Shown here in pieces: positions 12,163 to 24,395 of a DNA stretch of 55,728 bases. Within the stretch, counting starts at the first letter, position 1. Every line of letters starts with the position of its first letter. The notes beneath the pieces are model-generated. The model saw only the letters and a program-made list of their open reading frames with translations, was not told the DNA's origin and made no database searches. This DNA is from Acanthamoeba castellanii str. Neff. Taxonomy: Eukaryota; Discosea; Longamoebia; Acanthamoebidae. Made by a program: the position numbers and the translations under genes. The stretch covers positions 23,258 to 78,985 of the forward strand of contig NW_004457632.1 in the NCBI RefSeq assembly GCF_000313135.1, written 5' to 3'.

Positions 12163-14318
12163 TTACTTCTTGCCGGCAGCAGCTCCTCCGGCGGCCGGGG
12201 CCGAAGCAGCAGTGGCCGCAGCGGGAGCCGGGCGCCTGGGCGGGCCGCCGGACGAGGGGCCTCCGGCAGCGGGACGACCGACGGCCGGCGAGCCGGTGCC
12301 GGGCGCGCGCTTGTCGCTCCTGGGCGCGCGGTCCCTCCTGTCGCTGCCGTTGGGGCGCGGGGAGCCGGCCGCTCTGTCCTTGCCCTCGGGGCGCGGGCCG
12401 CGCGGGACTCGGTCGCCCCTGTCGCTGCCGGTGGGACGACCGCCGCCGGGCACCTTGCGTCCGCCGACGCCGCTGCCGCCGCGCTTGGTCTTCCTCTCCT
12501 CCACCCTCAGGACTCTGCCGTCCATCGAGATCTGGCGTGTGTCGTGTCGTGCGTGTGTGTTGTGTGTGTGTGTGTGTTGTGTGTGTGTGTTGTGTGTGTC
12601 ATGTGAGAAATGCGAAACGGAGTGTGGTCATGGCGGTTTGGGGGGGGGTAGGCGTACGGGGTTCTCGGTGGCGAGCTTGATGGCGCTGTGGGCGGCCTCG
12701 ACGGTGTCGTACTCGATGAAGGCGTAGCCCTTGTCGTTCTGCATCGACACGGAGACGATCTTGCCGAAGCCCTTGAAGGCGTCGGTCACCTGGGTCTGCT
12801 TGGCGGCGAAGGGCAGGTTGCTCACGTAGATCGAGTTGGGGTCGGACACCACCTTCTTGTCGGCGGGCGCGGCCGGCGACTGCTCAGCGGCGGGCGCAGC
12901 GGTCTCTCCCTCCTTGGCGGGAGTAGCGGCGCCGGTGGCCGAGGACTCGTCGCCAGCGGCGGGCGCGGCCTTCTTGACGACCTTGGGCGCGGCGCGGGGC
13001 TGAGCGGCGAGGGGCGTGACCGGGACGTCCTTCTTGCGGGCGGCGAGGGCGGCCCAGCTGTTGTCGACCGGGGCCGGCTCGGCCTTGGCAGCGGGCGCAG
13101 CGGCAGCGGCGGTCTCCGTAGCGGCGGCGGCGGGCGAGGCGGGCGTGCGGGCCTTGTCGTCCTTGCCCTTACCCCGACCGGCCTGGGGAGCGCGAGCGGG
13201 CTTGGCCGCGGGGCTTGCCTTGCCGGCAGCGCTGGGAGCAGCAGCGGCCGGGGTGACAGCGGCGACGGGAACAGGGGTCTCCTTGGCAGCAGCCGCGGGA
13301 GCGGGGGTGACAGCGGCGACAGGCGTCGGGGTCTCCTTGGGCTCCGCCTCGACCGCAGCGGGGGCAGGGGCGGCAGCTTCCTTGGGCTGCTCCGGCTCTG
13401 TGTGCGGCACAAACAACAGCATGCGGGCGGCAGAGAGGTCAGTGCTTGCGGCGAGCCAGCTGACCTGCAGCAGTATGGTGGTGGAGTGGGGTGTGGTGGT
13501 ACCCTGGGGCTTGGTCTCCTCCTGGGCAGCCTCGGGAACGGGGGTGGCAGGGGTGGACTGCTGAGCGGCGACGGAGGTGGCAGCGGGCTGCTCGGGCTCG
13601 GCCGGCTTGGTCTCGGCGGCTTCCTTGGGCTTCTCCACAACAGGGGCGGCCTCGGTTTGGGTGTGGACCGCTGAACCAAAAACGAATTAGAATGCAAAAA
13701 TAATAATGCCACCAAGTGCGATTAATTCGCTGAATGGAGTGTCCCAAAAGGATGCAGGAAGATCGGATGGAGTGACAATTGGCCATTAATAATTCGATTT
13801 TTAGATTTGAGGAGGGAGGTACCGCTGGTAGTCTTGGCCGACTCCTCGGCAAGGTAGCGGAGGATGTCGTTGCGGACATAGTAGCCAGTGGGCTGCTGGG
13901 CGAGGAGGAAGGTCTGGACAAACTTGCGCGGCGAGGGTGCGTTGCCAGTCTCATTGGTGATGGTACCCTTCACCATGAGCAACACTCCACCTCCGAGAGT
14001 GGGCTGAGCGTCCATGACCGAGAGATGGACCTTGCTCTTCTTGAAGCCCAGCGAAGCAATCTTCTCGTTGATGTTCTGTGAAAATGCGATGGTGAGGCCT
14101 TAGTGTCACATTAATGCCAGATCCCCATGAGGAATCGATACCGATTGGCCAGTGACGGTGGATTCGGGCGAGAGGGGTTCCCCCTCGGTGCCGAAACTGT
14201 AGACGGAGTCATCCTTGTAGAACTTGTACAGCGATTGCGGCTCATCGTGCAGAATCGTGTAGTAGTTCATGATGAAGTGCTTGCCCACAAGGGCGGGCGA
14301 GTGACCGGATTCTCCCAT
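12163..14318 (-). CDS. G3BP-like protein: NTF2-like domain + RRM + Arg/Gly-rich tail
   Basis: Starts at ATG 14318. The NTF2-like domain spans two exons: VGKHFIMNYYTILHDEPQSL and YKFYKDDSVYSFG, then KVHLSVMDAQPTLGGGVLLM and RKFVQTFLLAQQPTGYYVRND. A long Ala/Pro/Glu-rich low-complexity middle (about 12880-13670) follows. The RRM has RNP2 IYVSNLPF and RNP1 KGYAFIEY (about 12720-12840). An Arg/Gly/Pro-rich tail ends at the stop, 12163. Verified introns are 12532-12657 and 13398-13502; the latter rejoins KPQ to EPEQPKE. NTF2 plus RRM plus RG-rich tail is the signature of G3BP/Rasputin, the core scaffold of stress granules, with the NTF2 domain dimerising. Divergent from the SNARE gene, about 750 bp away. 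Confidence 0.88.
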
Positions 14319-15070
14319 GTGTATCTAGATCTATCGATCAACTAGGTGTCAATTTCTAAAAGAAAAAGCGCAACAATGTCATTGATTGCCTCCGCGAGTG
14401 TCGACGGCGGTCGGGCGCAAACAGAAATGAAATGAATTGATCCGCGGCCTGCCTTCAGACAGCGCGAGAGGTCGAAGAAGGAAAAGGATGAGAGTGCGAA
14501 CCTTGGTCCGGAGGGACAACGGAGAGTGAAGAGGAGGGCGGGGGTGAAGAAGGTGTGGGGAGGGTGCGGACTCGCGGCGAGTAGCGACGACACACAGCAA
14601 CCACGCGGCGACAAGAAAACAACAAAAAATGACAGCGGCCAAAAAGAAAAAAAAAAACCACTTCGCCACCGCTATGCCAAATATGCGCGGTTTAGTACTT
14701 TTATTTATTTATGTATTATTATTTTGACCTTATCTATCTGGTCCTTTCGGCACCGAGGGGGAATGCTTGCCTCAATGACAACTTCACGTTTTGGGCTGCA
14801 AAGCACACAATCGGCCCAAGCGAGCGCCAGAGTAAGGTGTGCGTGAAAAACCACAGGACCGCACCACGCGTTTGCGCGGGCCGTTGAAAAGTGATCCGCG
14901 TTTCTCGTTTTCGTATTCCTTCGGGCGCCACCCGACTTCCCTGCAAATCGTTCACGAGGAGGCGAAGAAGAGCAATCACCATAGCGTCCAATTGATTTCT
15001 TCTTTCGATTGAGGGAGGAGAGGGCATTTTGATAGAATAATCATCACAAAAAAACAAGAAAGAGGCAAAG
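14319..15070. promoter_or_regulatory. Divergent intergenic region, putative bidirectional promoter
   Basis: About 750 bp between the start codons of the G3BP-like gene (-) and the Qa-SNARE (+). It includes an A/T-rich island (14695-14740, TTTATTTATTTATG) and poly-A tracts. It must hold both promoters; no specific motif can be assigned. Confidence 0.5.
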
Positions 15071-16301
15071 ATGAGCTTCCAAGATGCCGATGGAGGGAGA
15101 TATTCGGGACGGTCGCGGTCCCAGTGGGGCCAGACCTACCAGGCGGGCGGCGGGGCCGCCTATCGACCGAACACATCGAGCTACATGGGGGCGCCCGGCC
15201 AGGACTTCGAGAGGCTCTACCAGATCGTGGCGAACAACATCAAATTGATCAATCAGAACGTCAACCAAATCGCCACCATGGTGAAGACGATGGGCAACCC
15301 GAGCAGAGACTCGCACGACATGCGAATCAAGCTCAGGGATATGATCGAGGACACAAAGAGGATCGCTGCCGAGGCTAACAAATCCTTCAAGGATCTCTCA
15401 CACTCACAGACCATGAATCCTGCGGTTCGCCTCCTCTACTCGCATGATTTCTCCCCTCCCTGCCACTCAGTGATGATGACAAATTAAATGGCTGCATAAT
15501 CAACAGGAGGACAAGAGGAGGACGAGCAAGCTGAGGAACGATTTCCAGGCGTGCCTGGAAAGGTTCCAGGACGTCTCGAAGGTGGCCATCAACAAGTCCA
15601 ACGAAACCGTTGCACCCAAGCCCACCAAGGGCGGGCTCCTCTCCAACCCTGCGTACGCCGCCTCTTCTCCTCCTCCTTCATTCGCTCACATTTGGTGTGG
15701 CGCGGTTGCAATGCTGCGTGTGTCGTGCGTGTCGTGCTGCTGTGTAGCTGCTTGCACTAACAACTGACTGTTGTTTGGCCTGGTGCAGTCCGTTCATGGA
15801 CGAGTCTGAAGATGAGCAGCACAGCCTCATGCAGTCGCAGAAAAGGCAGCAGCTGATGCAGCTCGATGCCGACAGGGACTTCCAGAGCGCGCTCATCGAG
15901 GAGAGGGAGGAGGGCATCAAGCAGATCGAGTCCACCATCCAGGAGGTGAACGACATTTTCGTCGACCTCGCCACGCTCGTCAACGAGCAGGCGGGCATGG
16001 TCGGTACGCAGCAACCCCCGCACTGCCTAGGCCTCGTGGCCATCCCACACGCACCACACGCCCTGCGATTCATTGATGTCGATGACCGCCTCACGCTCTG
16101 CAATTGCGTGCAGACAACATCGAGAGCCACATCGATTCGACCGTCTCCAACACGGGGCGGGGCGTGGTGGAGTTGCGGAAAGCTGCCGAGTACCAGCAAG
16201 CCGCGCGTACCAAGATGTGCTGCCTGGTGGTCATCATCCTGGCCGTCGTTGCCGTGGTGGTCGTGGCCCTCGTCCTCGGCATCTCTCTTTCCCTCCGCTA
16301 A
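15071..16301 (+). CDS. Qa-SNARE (syntaxin, endosomal/Pep12-like)
   Basis: Four exons: 15071-15424, 15507-about 15652, 15788-16003, 16114-16301. The N-terminal helices (FERLYQIVANNIKLINQNVN) resemble the Habc bundle of syntaxins. The SNARE motif is AIEEREEGIKQIESTIQEVN-type, then DIFVDLATLVNEQ with the zero-layer Gln in NEQAGMV, then DNIESHIDSTV. A short linker (AAEYQQAARTKM) precedes a single C-terminal membrane anchor starting CCLVVIILAVVAVVV. About 270 residues, normal for syntaxins. It is a tail-anchored t-SNARE of vesicle fusion. The Pep12/syntaxin-7 subtype is inferred from general appearance only. Confidence 0.9.
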
Positions 16302-17184
16302 ATCCTCTTCTCTCTTCTGTTTTCCTCTCTTTCACTTGGCACCATCGCGCGCAACACGTCACCTTGTTCGCGAACAACCCCCATTTTCGCGCTTCTTCAG
16401 GGCCACATCCCCCCTTCTTCACCTTCTTCTTCAACCTGCCTTCACCTCGCCTTTGCTTGCCCCTCTTTTCGTTGTCTGCCGTGTAATAAACCCCTCGCCG
16501 TCTCTTCCAAGTAAAGCAATTTTAGAGAAGGTTATTATTAATTTGAGACCCTCAGCACACGGAGCAACGTCCTCTCTCTTCTCCTCTTGGAGTCGGCACT
16601 TGTGTAGAAGAGAGCCTCAAATAGGTGCCTGGTGTTGTTGGCGCAACGAGACACAACAGCTGGGCAACACCACCAAGCAAGAGGGACAACAACCTTCATT
16701 GCCTTCCGCGAAACGCAGAAAAAACAGACGTCTGTAGGGCGCCTACGCGGCTTCTATCCTCTCCCTCTCTAACCTTCTGCAACCGGCCGTAACGTTATTA
16801 CCGTTCACGACAAAACACGAAGAGAGCAGCACGAAGATAGCAGCAAGGCCATCCCCTCGGCCCCGTTTCTGGTGTATTCACTCCTGCCAGCATCTTCCGG
16901 AAGAGCAAGACGAATTAGGTACCTGCACCCCCCCCCCCGCGCCGATCTCCATCTCTTTCGTTCGTTTTCGTTCTTCTTGGGCAGGAGGCACACAAGGCTC
17001 TTCGCTGTCGTGGTCACCTGGTCACCACTTCGGCCCTAATTTCGATTTTTGCCAACAATCACATTTGTTTTGTCAACTTTGAACTTGTTCTCCCATTCTG
17101 ACTCCCCTCTTGTTGGGCTAGACAGACCTCCGCGGTAGATCGCATCCCACAACGGCCCTGGCCTGACTGCGCAGGATCGACGCG
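16302..17184. other. Intergenic region
   Basis: About 880 bp between the SNARE stop and the LRR-PP2C start. An AATAAA at 16485-16490 is the likely SNARE polyadenylation signal. A C(11) run lies at about 16927-16938. No coding or RNA gene is supportable; the right part should be promoter and 5' UTR. Confidence 0.5.
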
Positions 17185-19020
17185 ATGGGAAATTTGCTAC
17201 GAATTAGCTACGGCACATCGCGCGAACAGAAGGGGAGCGGAGATGGCGCTGGCGCAAGCGCCCCCGCCCAGCATCACCACAACCTCCCTCGCGATTTCGG
17301 CGATCGATTGGACCTCAAGAACCAGAACCTCACGGATCTGCCGAAGGACTTCATAATCGAGGAATTGACATGGCTCAGTCTCAATCACAACGCCATAGAA
17401 TCGCTCCCACCCGAGATCGCCAACCTCACCCGCCTCACCATCTTTCGGCTCTTTGGTAACAAGCTCAAGTCCCTTCCACCGGAAATCGGCGCCCTCGCCC
17501 ACCTCACCACTCTCGATCTCGGCAAGAACCTCCTCTCCTCTCTTCCACCCCAAATCGGCGACCTCTCCCTTCTCAAAGGTACCTCCCCAGATTCAATTTT
17601 TATTTCCATTCTTCCGTTGATGTTGTTCCCCTCCAGACTCTTTGGACACCACCCACTTATTTAGTTCTTATTCTTATTCTTATTATTTGCCTTTTTGCTT
17701 TGATTGTGTGCTGGCTTCGGAGAGCTCTCTACGATCGTTATTGGGTGGTGTTACTTATATCACTTGTTATATTTGTAAGTCCTTTTTATTACAACTTCAA
17801 TGACTTGACTCACTTTTTTTTGTAACTCACGCTCTGTGTGTGCGTCCTCTGTGCGTGTGTCCGAGTACAGAGTTGCACGTGCACTGGAACCGACTGGAGG
17901 AGGTGCCACCGGAGGTGGGCAAGCTGACGGCGTTGCACACGCTCAATCTGTACATCAATCGCCTCACCACGCTGCCTGACGAGCTCCAGAGCCTCACCGC
18001 CCTGGAGAACCTCGACATTGCGCATAACGCCTTCTCCACGGTTAGGCTCCCTCCTCTCACCGCAACGCAACGCACACACGACACGACACGACACGACACG
18101 CATGTACGTCAGATAGAATGCTCATACTTGTGGTGTTTATGTTGTACTTGCCAGCTGCCCGCTGTCATCGCGCAGTTCTCGTCCCTCACAAATCTCAAGC
18201 TGGTGGGAAACGATTTCAAGTCGATCGGCAACGAGCTGTCGCACGCGGTGTGCCTCCAGAAGCTCGACCTGCGCTGCAACTTCCTCACCACGCTCCCGCC
18301 CGAGATCGGCAACCTCACCGCGCTGCGTCACCTGCTGCTCCGCAACAACTGTCTGACCTCGCTCCCCGCCGAACTCGGCAACCTCAGCGAGCTCCTCGAG
18401 CTCTCGCTCGGCAACAACAAACTCACGGTGCGTCGCCTCCGCCTCGAGACCACCTCCATCTTCGTGTCACGCCATGTCTATGGCAGCAGGCCCTCTTGCA
18501 CGCCTTCACCAGCCTGACCCCGGCCTCTTTTTTTTTCTTCGCCTTTCTGCAGTGGGTGCCCCCCGAGATCACCAGGCTGAGCAATTTGAGGAATCTCGAC
18601 TTCTGGGAGAACCAGTGCGCCACCCGACACCACCACTCTCTGGCTTCTGGCTGTGCTGAAAACGAATCGACTAATTCTTCACATTGTGGCCAACATCGCA
18701 CTCGAATGCAGAATCTCTGAGCTGCCCGACCTGGGCGGGTTGGTATCGCTTCAGGAGCTCGACGTGTCGTTCAACACGCTGCAGGCGCTGCCCGAGGGCC
18801 TGGAGACGCTGACCTCGCTGCGCCGGCTGTGGGCCAACAACAACGAGCTGACCTCGCTGCCCGCGTCCATCCGCGGCCTCGTCGGGCTCTCGGAGCTGTC
18901 CGTCACCTCCAACAGGATCACCGAACTGCCAAGCGAGATTGCCCAGCTCTCCTGCCTCTCTCGCCTGTCCGCCTCCGCCAACTTCATCTCGGGTACCAAA
19001 CCGGCCTTTTTTTATTGTAA

Positions 19021-19053
<33 letters not shown>

Positions 19054-21789
19054 TTATTATTTATTGTGTGCGCCGTGTGCGTGTGCGTGTGCGACCATCT
19101 TGCTCACTGGGAGGTATCGACTTTTTGTTTTCGTTTTCTGCGTGTTTAGAATTGAACGTCGATTTGAGCAACCTGCAGCACCTTTGGTGCCTGGAGCTCG
19201 GCCACAACAACCTCATGGAGTTCCCCGTGTCCGTGTTCGAAGCGCCGGGCCTGCTCCAGCTCAACCTCTTCGGTATAATCTCCCACCCACCCACACCTTC
19301 TCGCTCTACGTCCGGCCTGTTCAGCTCATTCATCACCTTTTCTTTTCTTTTCTTTTGCTTCTTCGGCAGGCAACGGGCTGTCTGTGGTGCCGGACGACAT
19401 CGGCCGTCTCACGAAACTGCAGCGCCTCTACCTCAGCTGCAACAAAATCGAGCACCTGCCCGAGCAGATGAAAGGTCGGTGGTCCTCTCATCTCTGTTCA
19501 CCCCCGCACCTAGTGAGGAGTGCGAGCTTGCGGCTAACCGCTCGTGCGATCGCTGTGGTGTGTGTGTGTGTGTGTGTGTATTTCTACAGAGATGGTGGCG
19601 CTGAAGGATCTGTACATCGGCAGCAATTCCTTTACCGAGTTCCCGCCGGTCGTATTCGAGCTCACCACCCTCCGGGAGCTGAGCTTGGCCAACAGCAACT
19701 TCTCCGTCGTGCCGCCACACATCAGCAAGCTCGCGTACGTCGTCTTGCGTGTCGTGAGTGTGTCGTGAGTGTGTCGTGTGTCGTGTGTCGTGTGTGCTTC
19801 TGCCCAAAGATGACTAAATCGCTGTTGCTGGTGGATAGTGGACTCGAGGTGCTGCACATGAACGGCAATGAGATCAAGGAGCTGCCGGCTGAGATCGGCG
19901 CCCTCATCAACCTCAAGGAGCTCGACCTCTCCCACAACTGTCTCGCGGCGCTGCCGGCCGAGTTCACCGCGCTGCGACGACTGGCCGAGCTCGACATCTC
20001 GCACAACGAGCTCACCAGCCTCCCCGTCGGCATCAAGTCCTTCCAACAAATCTGTCAGGTAAACCCTCATACTATTTATTTTGCCTTTTTTAACCAGGGA
20101 AACAACTGCAACACAATATAATCGTAACAATATTATAAATTAAAATTTATATTTCAAGTATTTATAATGATATCCATTCTTTAATAACAAGTGATTTTTT
20201 TGGGGTGCGTGCAGCTCAAGCTGGGCCACAATCGGTTAGCCAAGAGCCACATCCCGCACTTCGAGGACCCGAATATGTGGGTCTCCTCGGAGGGCATGAC
20301 GGTGGCCACCGGCGGCCACGCCCCGCGACGAGAGAAGCGACGGAACACCAAATCCAAGAAGGACGACGACGAATTCCTCGACGCCTCCAAGGGCAAGGAG
20401 AAGCAGGATCCCGGTACGATCCCGTCGACACTGTGTGTCGTGCTGTGTCGTGTGTGTCGTGTGTGTGTCGTGCGCGTGTCGTGTGTGTGTGTGTGAGTGT
20501 GTGAGGCGAAGTTGTCTGACCAGACGTTGCATGGGCAGATGACAAGAAGAAGAAAAAGGGGGACAAGAAGAATGCGCCGGCAGCGCCGGAGGCGGCTTCC
20601 AGCAGCAGCGGCCGGTCGGCGCGAGTGCGGTGCGAGATGGGTTGGGCGGAACTGCGCGGCAGGCGACCCGAACAGCAGGACACACTCTCCGTTGTACAGA
20701 ATTTCAGGTATGCACCACGGCTCACGTGTGTGCGACTCGCCTAACCTCACACTAAAACACCGCCACCACCACCACAACAGGGGAAGCGACAAGGAGCATT
20801 TTGCAGGGCTGTTTGACGGGCACGGCGGAAAGAGGTCCGCCGAGATCGCCGCGTCGTGCTTTTATCGGTTCGCCGCACCACCACACACGTCATTGTAATT
20901 GTTTCGCGGATTCGCTGACCGCTGTACTTTCGACGACTTCAGATATTTGAGCCGACACTGGGAGTCGACGAACGATCCCAAGCAGGCGCTCATCAACACC
21001 TTCAAGCAGGTGCGTGCCGAGTGCGCGCTTGTGCGAGAGTGTTTTAAACTAACTGCGACGCGACACATCGCACATCGCACACCGGCAGGTGCACGGCGAC
21101 ATTGATGCGAAGCGAGTAGATGACGGAACGGCGGCGCTGGTGGCATGGGTGAGGGATTCGACCCTCATTGTCGCCAATGCCGGCGACTCGCGCGCGGTGC
21201 TAGGGCGCGGCAGTGGCCGGGCGCTGGCCATGTCCGAAGACCACAAACCGGAGAATCCTGCCGAGAGCCAGTCCATCCGCGACAAGGGCGGCTTCGTCAC
21301 CGAAAACAGCCGGGTGTGCGGTATCCTTGCGTTGTCGCGCGCTCTGGGCGACTGCGAGCTTCAGGAGTGCATCACCTGGATGCCCGAAGTCAGGTACACA
21401 CACACATCACACATCACACGAAACGGCGGGCCTGTTGCGCTAACGCAGCAACAATGAATAACACTCTCTGCAGGACTGTGGAGTTGACGGAAGAGGACAC
21501 GCTGTTGATCCTCGCGTGCGACGGCGTGTGGGACGTGCTCTCCAACGAGCAGGCCGTGGCCATCGCCGAGGCCCAACCGACCGCTGCGCGCGCTTCCATC
21601 GCGCTGCGAGGTATGTTCACCCGCGTCTTCGAATCCCCTTGCCATTTGCTCACGCGGTGCTCTCCTTGTGGTCGTTGTGTCGTCGTGTGTGTCGTGTGAT
21701 CAGATGCGGCGTACTGCATGGGCTCGACAGACAACATCTCGGTCGTTGTGCTCCGCTTCAACGAGAACAACACCACCCCACTTGACTGA
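17185..21789 (+). CDS. Leucine-rich repeat - PP2C protein phosphatase
   Basis: The N-terminus MGNLLRIS is a plausible N-myristoylation signal and supports this ATG. About twenty LRRs of the LPPEIGxLxxLxxLDL type fill 17300-20300 over many small exons. Then come a basic Lys-rich linker (about 20320-20600) and a PP2C domain: WAELRGRRPEQQD, FAGLFDGHGG (about 20805), GTAALVAWV, VANAGDSRAVLG, ALSRALGD, LACDGVWDVLS and STDNISVVVL. The metal-binding Asp residues are all present, so an active Mg/Mn Ser/Thr phosphatase is expected. LRR-PP2C architectures occur in PHLPP and in fungal adenylate cyclases (which add a cyclase domain); here nothing follows the PP2C. Introns hold TG/CG microsatellites and a TTA repeat. 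Stop TGA 21787-21789. Confidence 0.88.
19021..19065. repeat. (TTA)n repeat in LRR-PP2C intron
   Basis: Near-perfect TTA trinucleotide run directly after an exon encoding an LRR. It looks like simple intronic sequence. Confidence 0.85.
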
Positions 21790-21962
21790 AGCTATTGAAG
21801 ATTGGAGGAAGGCAATGGAAGAGAAGAGAAGAGAAGAGGCCTTGTGAAGGCCTGGATAACCTAATAGATTACTTCATCAACACCTCGCGCTGCCTGTTGA
21901 GCAAAACGAATGATCGAGCTGCCATCTCGATTTATTTTCTGATTTTCCGAGTAGCGGAGAGG

Positions 21963-24306
21963 ATGGAAGCTGCAAAGCAGCAAGAAGATGCCGGGGCTGC
22001 AGGAGGCGCGAATGGGCTGGAGGCACTGCCAGAGGAGCTGCTGGTGTACGTCCTCACGTTTCCATCACCGCCCGATCTGCGGGCGCTCGGCCAAGTCTCG
22101 AAATCGTGGAAGATGCGACTGCAGGCCAACGATGCCGTGCTCTGGCGTCCGCTGGCGCTCCACCTCTGGACCAGTACTCCCAACACAGCGAGCCCTCAGT
22201 CCCACTCCTCATCACCTCCACCCGCGTCATCTTCTGCATCTCCATCTTCATCTCCTGAAATGGAGATGGAGCGGCTGAAGCAAGCCATGGACCAGGAGCA
22301 CGGCCCGAGCACCGCATCGTGGTGCCGCTTCCATCGGCTGCTCGAGCTCATGGAGCGCAACTGGGCTCAGCTGGCCTTCACGCCCCGGCACTGGTATCAC
22401 AACCGGGCCGAAGCGCTGACGGTGCGCTACACCGTCGAGGAGCTGGTCAAGTGGGACGAGACGCACGATGACGAGAACGAAGAGCCCGAGGGCTGGGACA
22501 AGAGCAGCGTCAACGCGCTCGCCGTGGACGCCGGCGGCCGCATCGTCACCGGCGGCGACGACGGCAGCGTGCGCGTGTGGGACGCTCACGGCAGGTACCC
22601 GCGCACCCTCTGCGGCTCGCTCCCTCTCGTGACTTGGCACTCATACGACACAACACACACAACACACTCGCTGGCAGCCTGCACGGCTCGTACACTGATG
22701 AGTGGAACTGGAACTCGATTTCGTGCGTGTGCCACGACGACCGGGTGCGTGGCGGCTAATGATGGCGATGGCCGCTCTCACGGAGAACTGACGCCTGCGT
22801 GTGTGTCGTGTATCGTGTCGTATGTAACAGATAGTTGTGGGCGCCTACTCGGATCGGCCGGTGGCCTCGAAGACCGGCGTGCTGGTCTGGGACCTGGCCA
22901 CCGGCGAGCAGAAGCAGCGGATCCCATGCGCCGAGGAGGTAAAGGACCTGGCTCTGCGCGCGCCGTTCCTCGTCGGAGGTACACCTTGAGCCGCAGCACC
23001 TCGATTGGCCAATCTGCTGCTTACCGACAAACCGGTATTTTTCGACCGAAACGACGCAGCCTGTGGCGACGTGCTGTGTTGGGACCTCAACACGGGCGAG
23101 GTGGTGCAGACGCTCGAGTGCAGCTATCCGATGGAGCAGATCGACTTCCACCCCACCGACCCCAACATGCTCCTCACCGGCTCCATCTACCGCAACAAGG
23201 TCTGGCTGTGGGACGTGCGCGTGTCCAAGAAATAGTGCGATCCGGCCCACCTCGCCACACGCACACGCACACACACGACACACGACACACACACACGACG
23301 CACACACACGACACACACACGATGGCTGACGTATACGGCGGACACAGTGTTGGTAAGGCCACGCTGGGCGAGAACCTGTCGCCTCCGTTTGCCTTTGACG
23401 ACAGCAGGCTCGTGGCGGGCGAGGTGGAGGAGATCGGAGAGGGCGGCGCGGTGCGGGTCTGGGACTTGCGTAACCTCGCCAAGCCGCTGCTCACCCTCCG
23501 CGAGCCCACCAACGGCGGTACGCCGCCACCCGTGGCCTTGTGCGTGTGGTGGTGGTGTTTCCCTCTGCGGAAGCCGCCAGCTTGGCTCACACACTCGCGA
23601 TATCACAACAGAGAGCACGGGCGACGTCTACGCAGTCCAGTTCCACAACGACATTATCGTGTCGTCTCACGAGGTCGGCGGCATTCGTCTCTGGTACGCA
23701 TCAAAACAAAAACAAAACAAAACAAAAACAAAACAAAAACATGGGCTCATCACTGTGCGCGCGTGTCAGGTCCATGGCCGACGGTACGCTGATCGACGAG
23801 GACGACAGCCTCCCCCTCATCAGCCGCATTGTCGTCGACCGAGGTATCTCCAAGTCTCTTTGAGGCCTCAAAGAGTCTGGTTTTGGATGTTTGAGTGTTG
23901 TGGGACTGACCCCTACCCCTCAACTCTGTCTGCCCTGCGTGCAGACGAGGGACGATGCTTCGTCGGCGGCGACGACGGCGGCGTCTTCTTCATCGACCTG
24001 CACCGCGAGGCGAGCGAGTGGCGAGCGCACCGAGAGAAGGAGGGGTCCAGCAGCAGCAGCAGCAGCAGGAGGAGGTCGACGGGCCGACAGCTCGGGGACC
24101 GTGTGCGCGTTGTCCAGGAGCCGGTGCCCACCGGCGGTCCGCTCGGCTTTGCTGACCTCACCGGCCTGCAAGTGACGCGCCGCGGGGTGGCCGCCGCCTT
24201 CCGCGACAGCTCCATCCGCTTCTACGATTTTGCGCCCTTGCTGGTCGAGGTGGTAGTAAGCACCGATGACCCATCACCCGCCACCTCATCAACCAGTTCC
24301 GCCTGA
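21963..24306 (+). CDS. F-box / WD40-repeat protein
   Basis: ATG 21963 is chosen because the open frame upstream lies in the gap after the phosphatase gene. The F-box is LPEELLVYVLTFPSPPDLRALG followed by VSKSWKMRL (about 22025-22130). A Ser/Pro linker and a Trp-rich segment lead to WD40 blades ending GSVRVWD (about 22565), GVLVWDL (about 22880), GDVLCWDLNTGE (about 23060), NKVWLWDVR (about 23195), AVRVWDLRN (about 23450) and GVFFIDL (about 23980). One intron must skip the apparent stop after WDVRVSKK: a donor at GTGTCC (about 23220) and an acceptor ending GTAAG (about 23358) rejoin WDVR to ATLGENL. F-box plus WD40 suggests an SCF ubiquitin-ligase substrate receptor. The AGC repeat at about 24048 encodes Ser. 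Stop TGA 24304-24306. Confidence 0.82.
23703..23741. repeat. (AAAAC)n repeat in F-box/WD40 intron
   Basis: Short A-rich AAAAC/AAAC repeat in the intron separating IRLW from the following exon. Confidence 0.8.
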
Positions 24307-24353
24307 TCGTCACCTTCGGCTTTCTCTTGGAAAGAAATCAAAAGAGAATTAAA

Positions 24354-24359
24354 AATAAA
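24354..24359 (+). promoter_or_regulatory. AATAAA between convergent stop codons
   Basis: The F-box/WD40 stop (24306) and the convergent kinase stop (24396) are 89 bp apart. This A/T-rich spacer carries AATAAA on the plus strand and must terminate both genes, so the 3' UTRs probably overlap. Confidence 0.5.
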
Positions 24360-24395
24360 CATAAAAATGCATGAAAAATAATAAACAAATAAATA

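Noticed and set aside
12688..13674. A long Gly/Leu-rich plus-strand ORF of 328 codons
   Set aside because: Antisense shadow of the Ala/Pro-rich middle of the G3BP-like gene; the minus strand has RRM and NTF2 motifs with good splice sites.
23221..23358. Apparent stop after WDVRVSKK splitting the F-box/WD40 gene in two
   Set aside because: An intron with donor GTGTCC and acceptor GTAAG removes the stop and continues WD40 blades; one gene is more economical.
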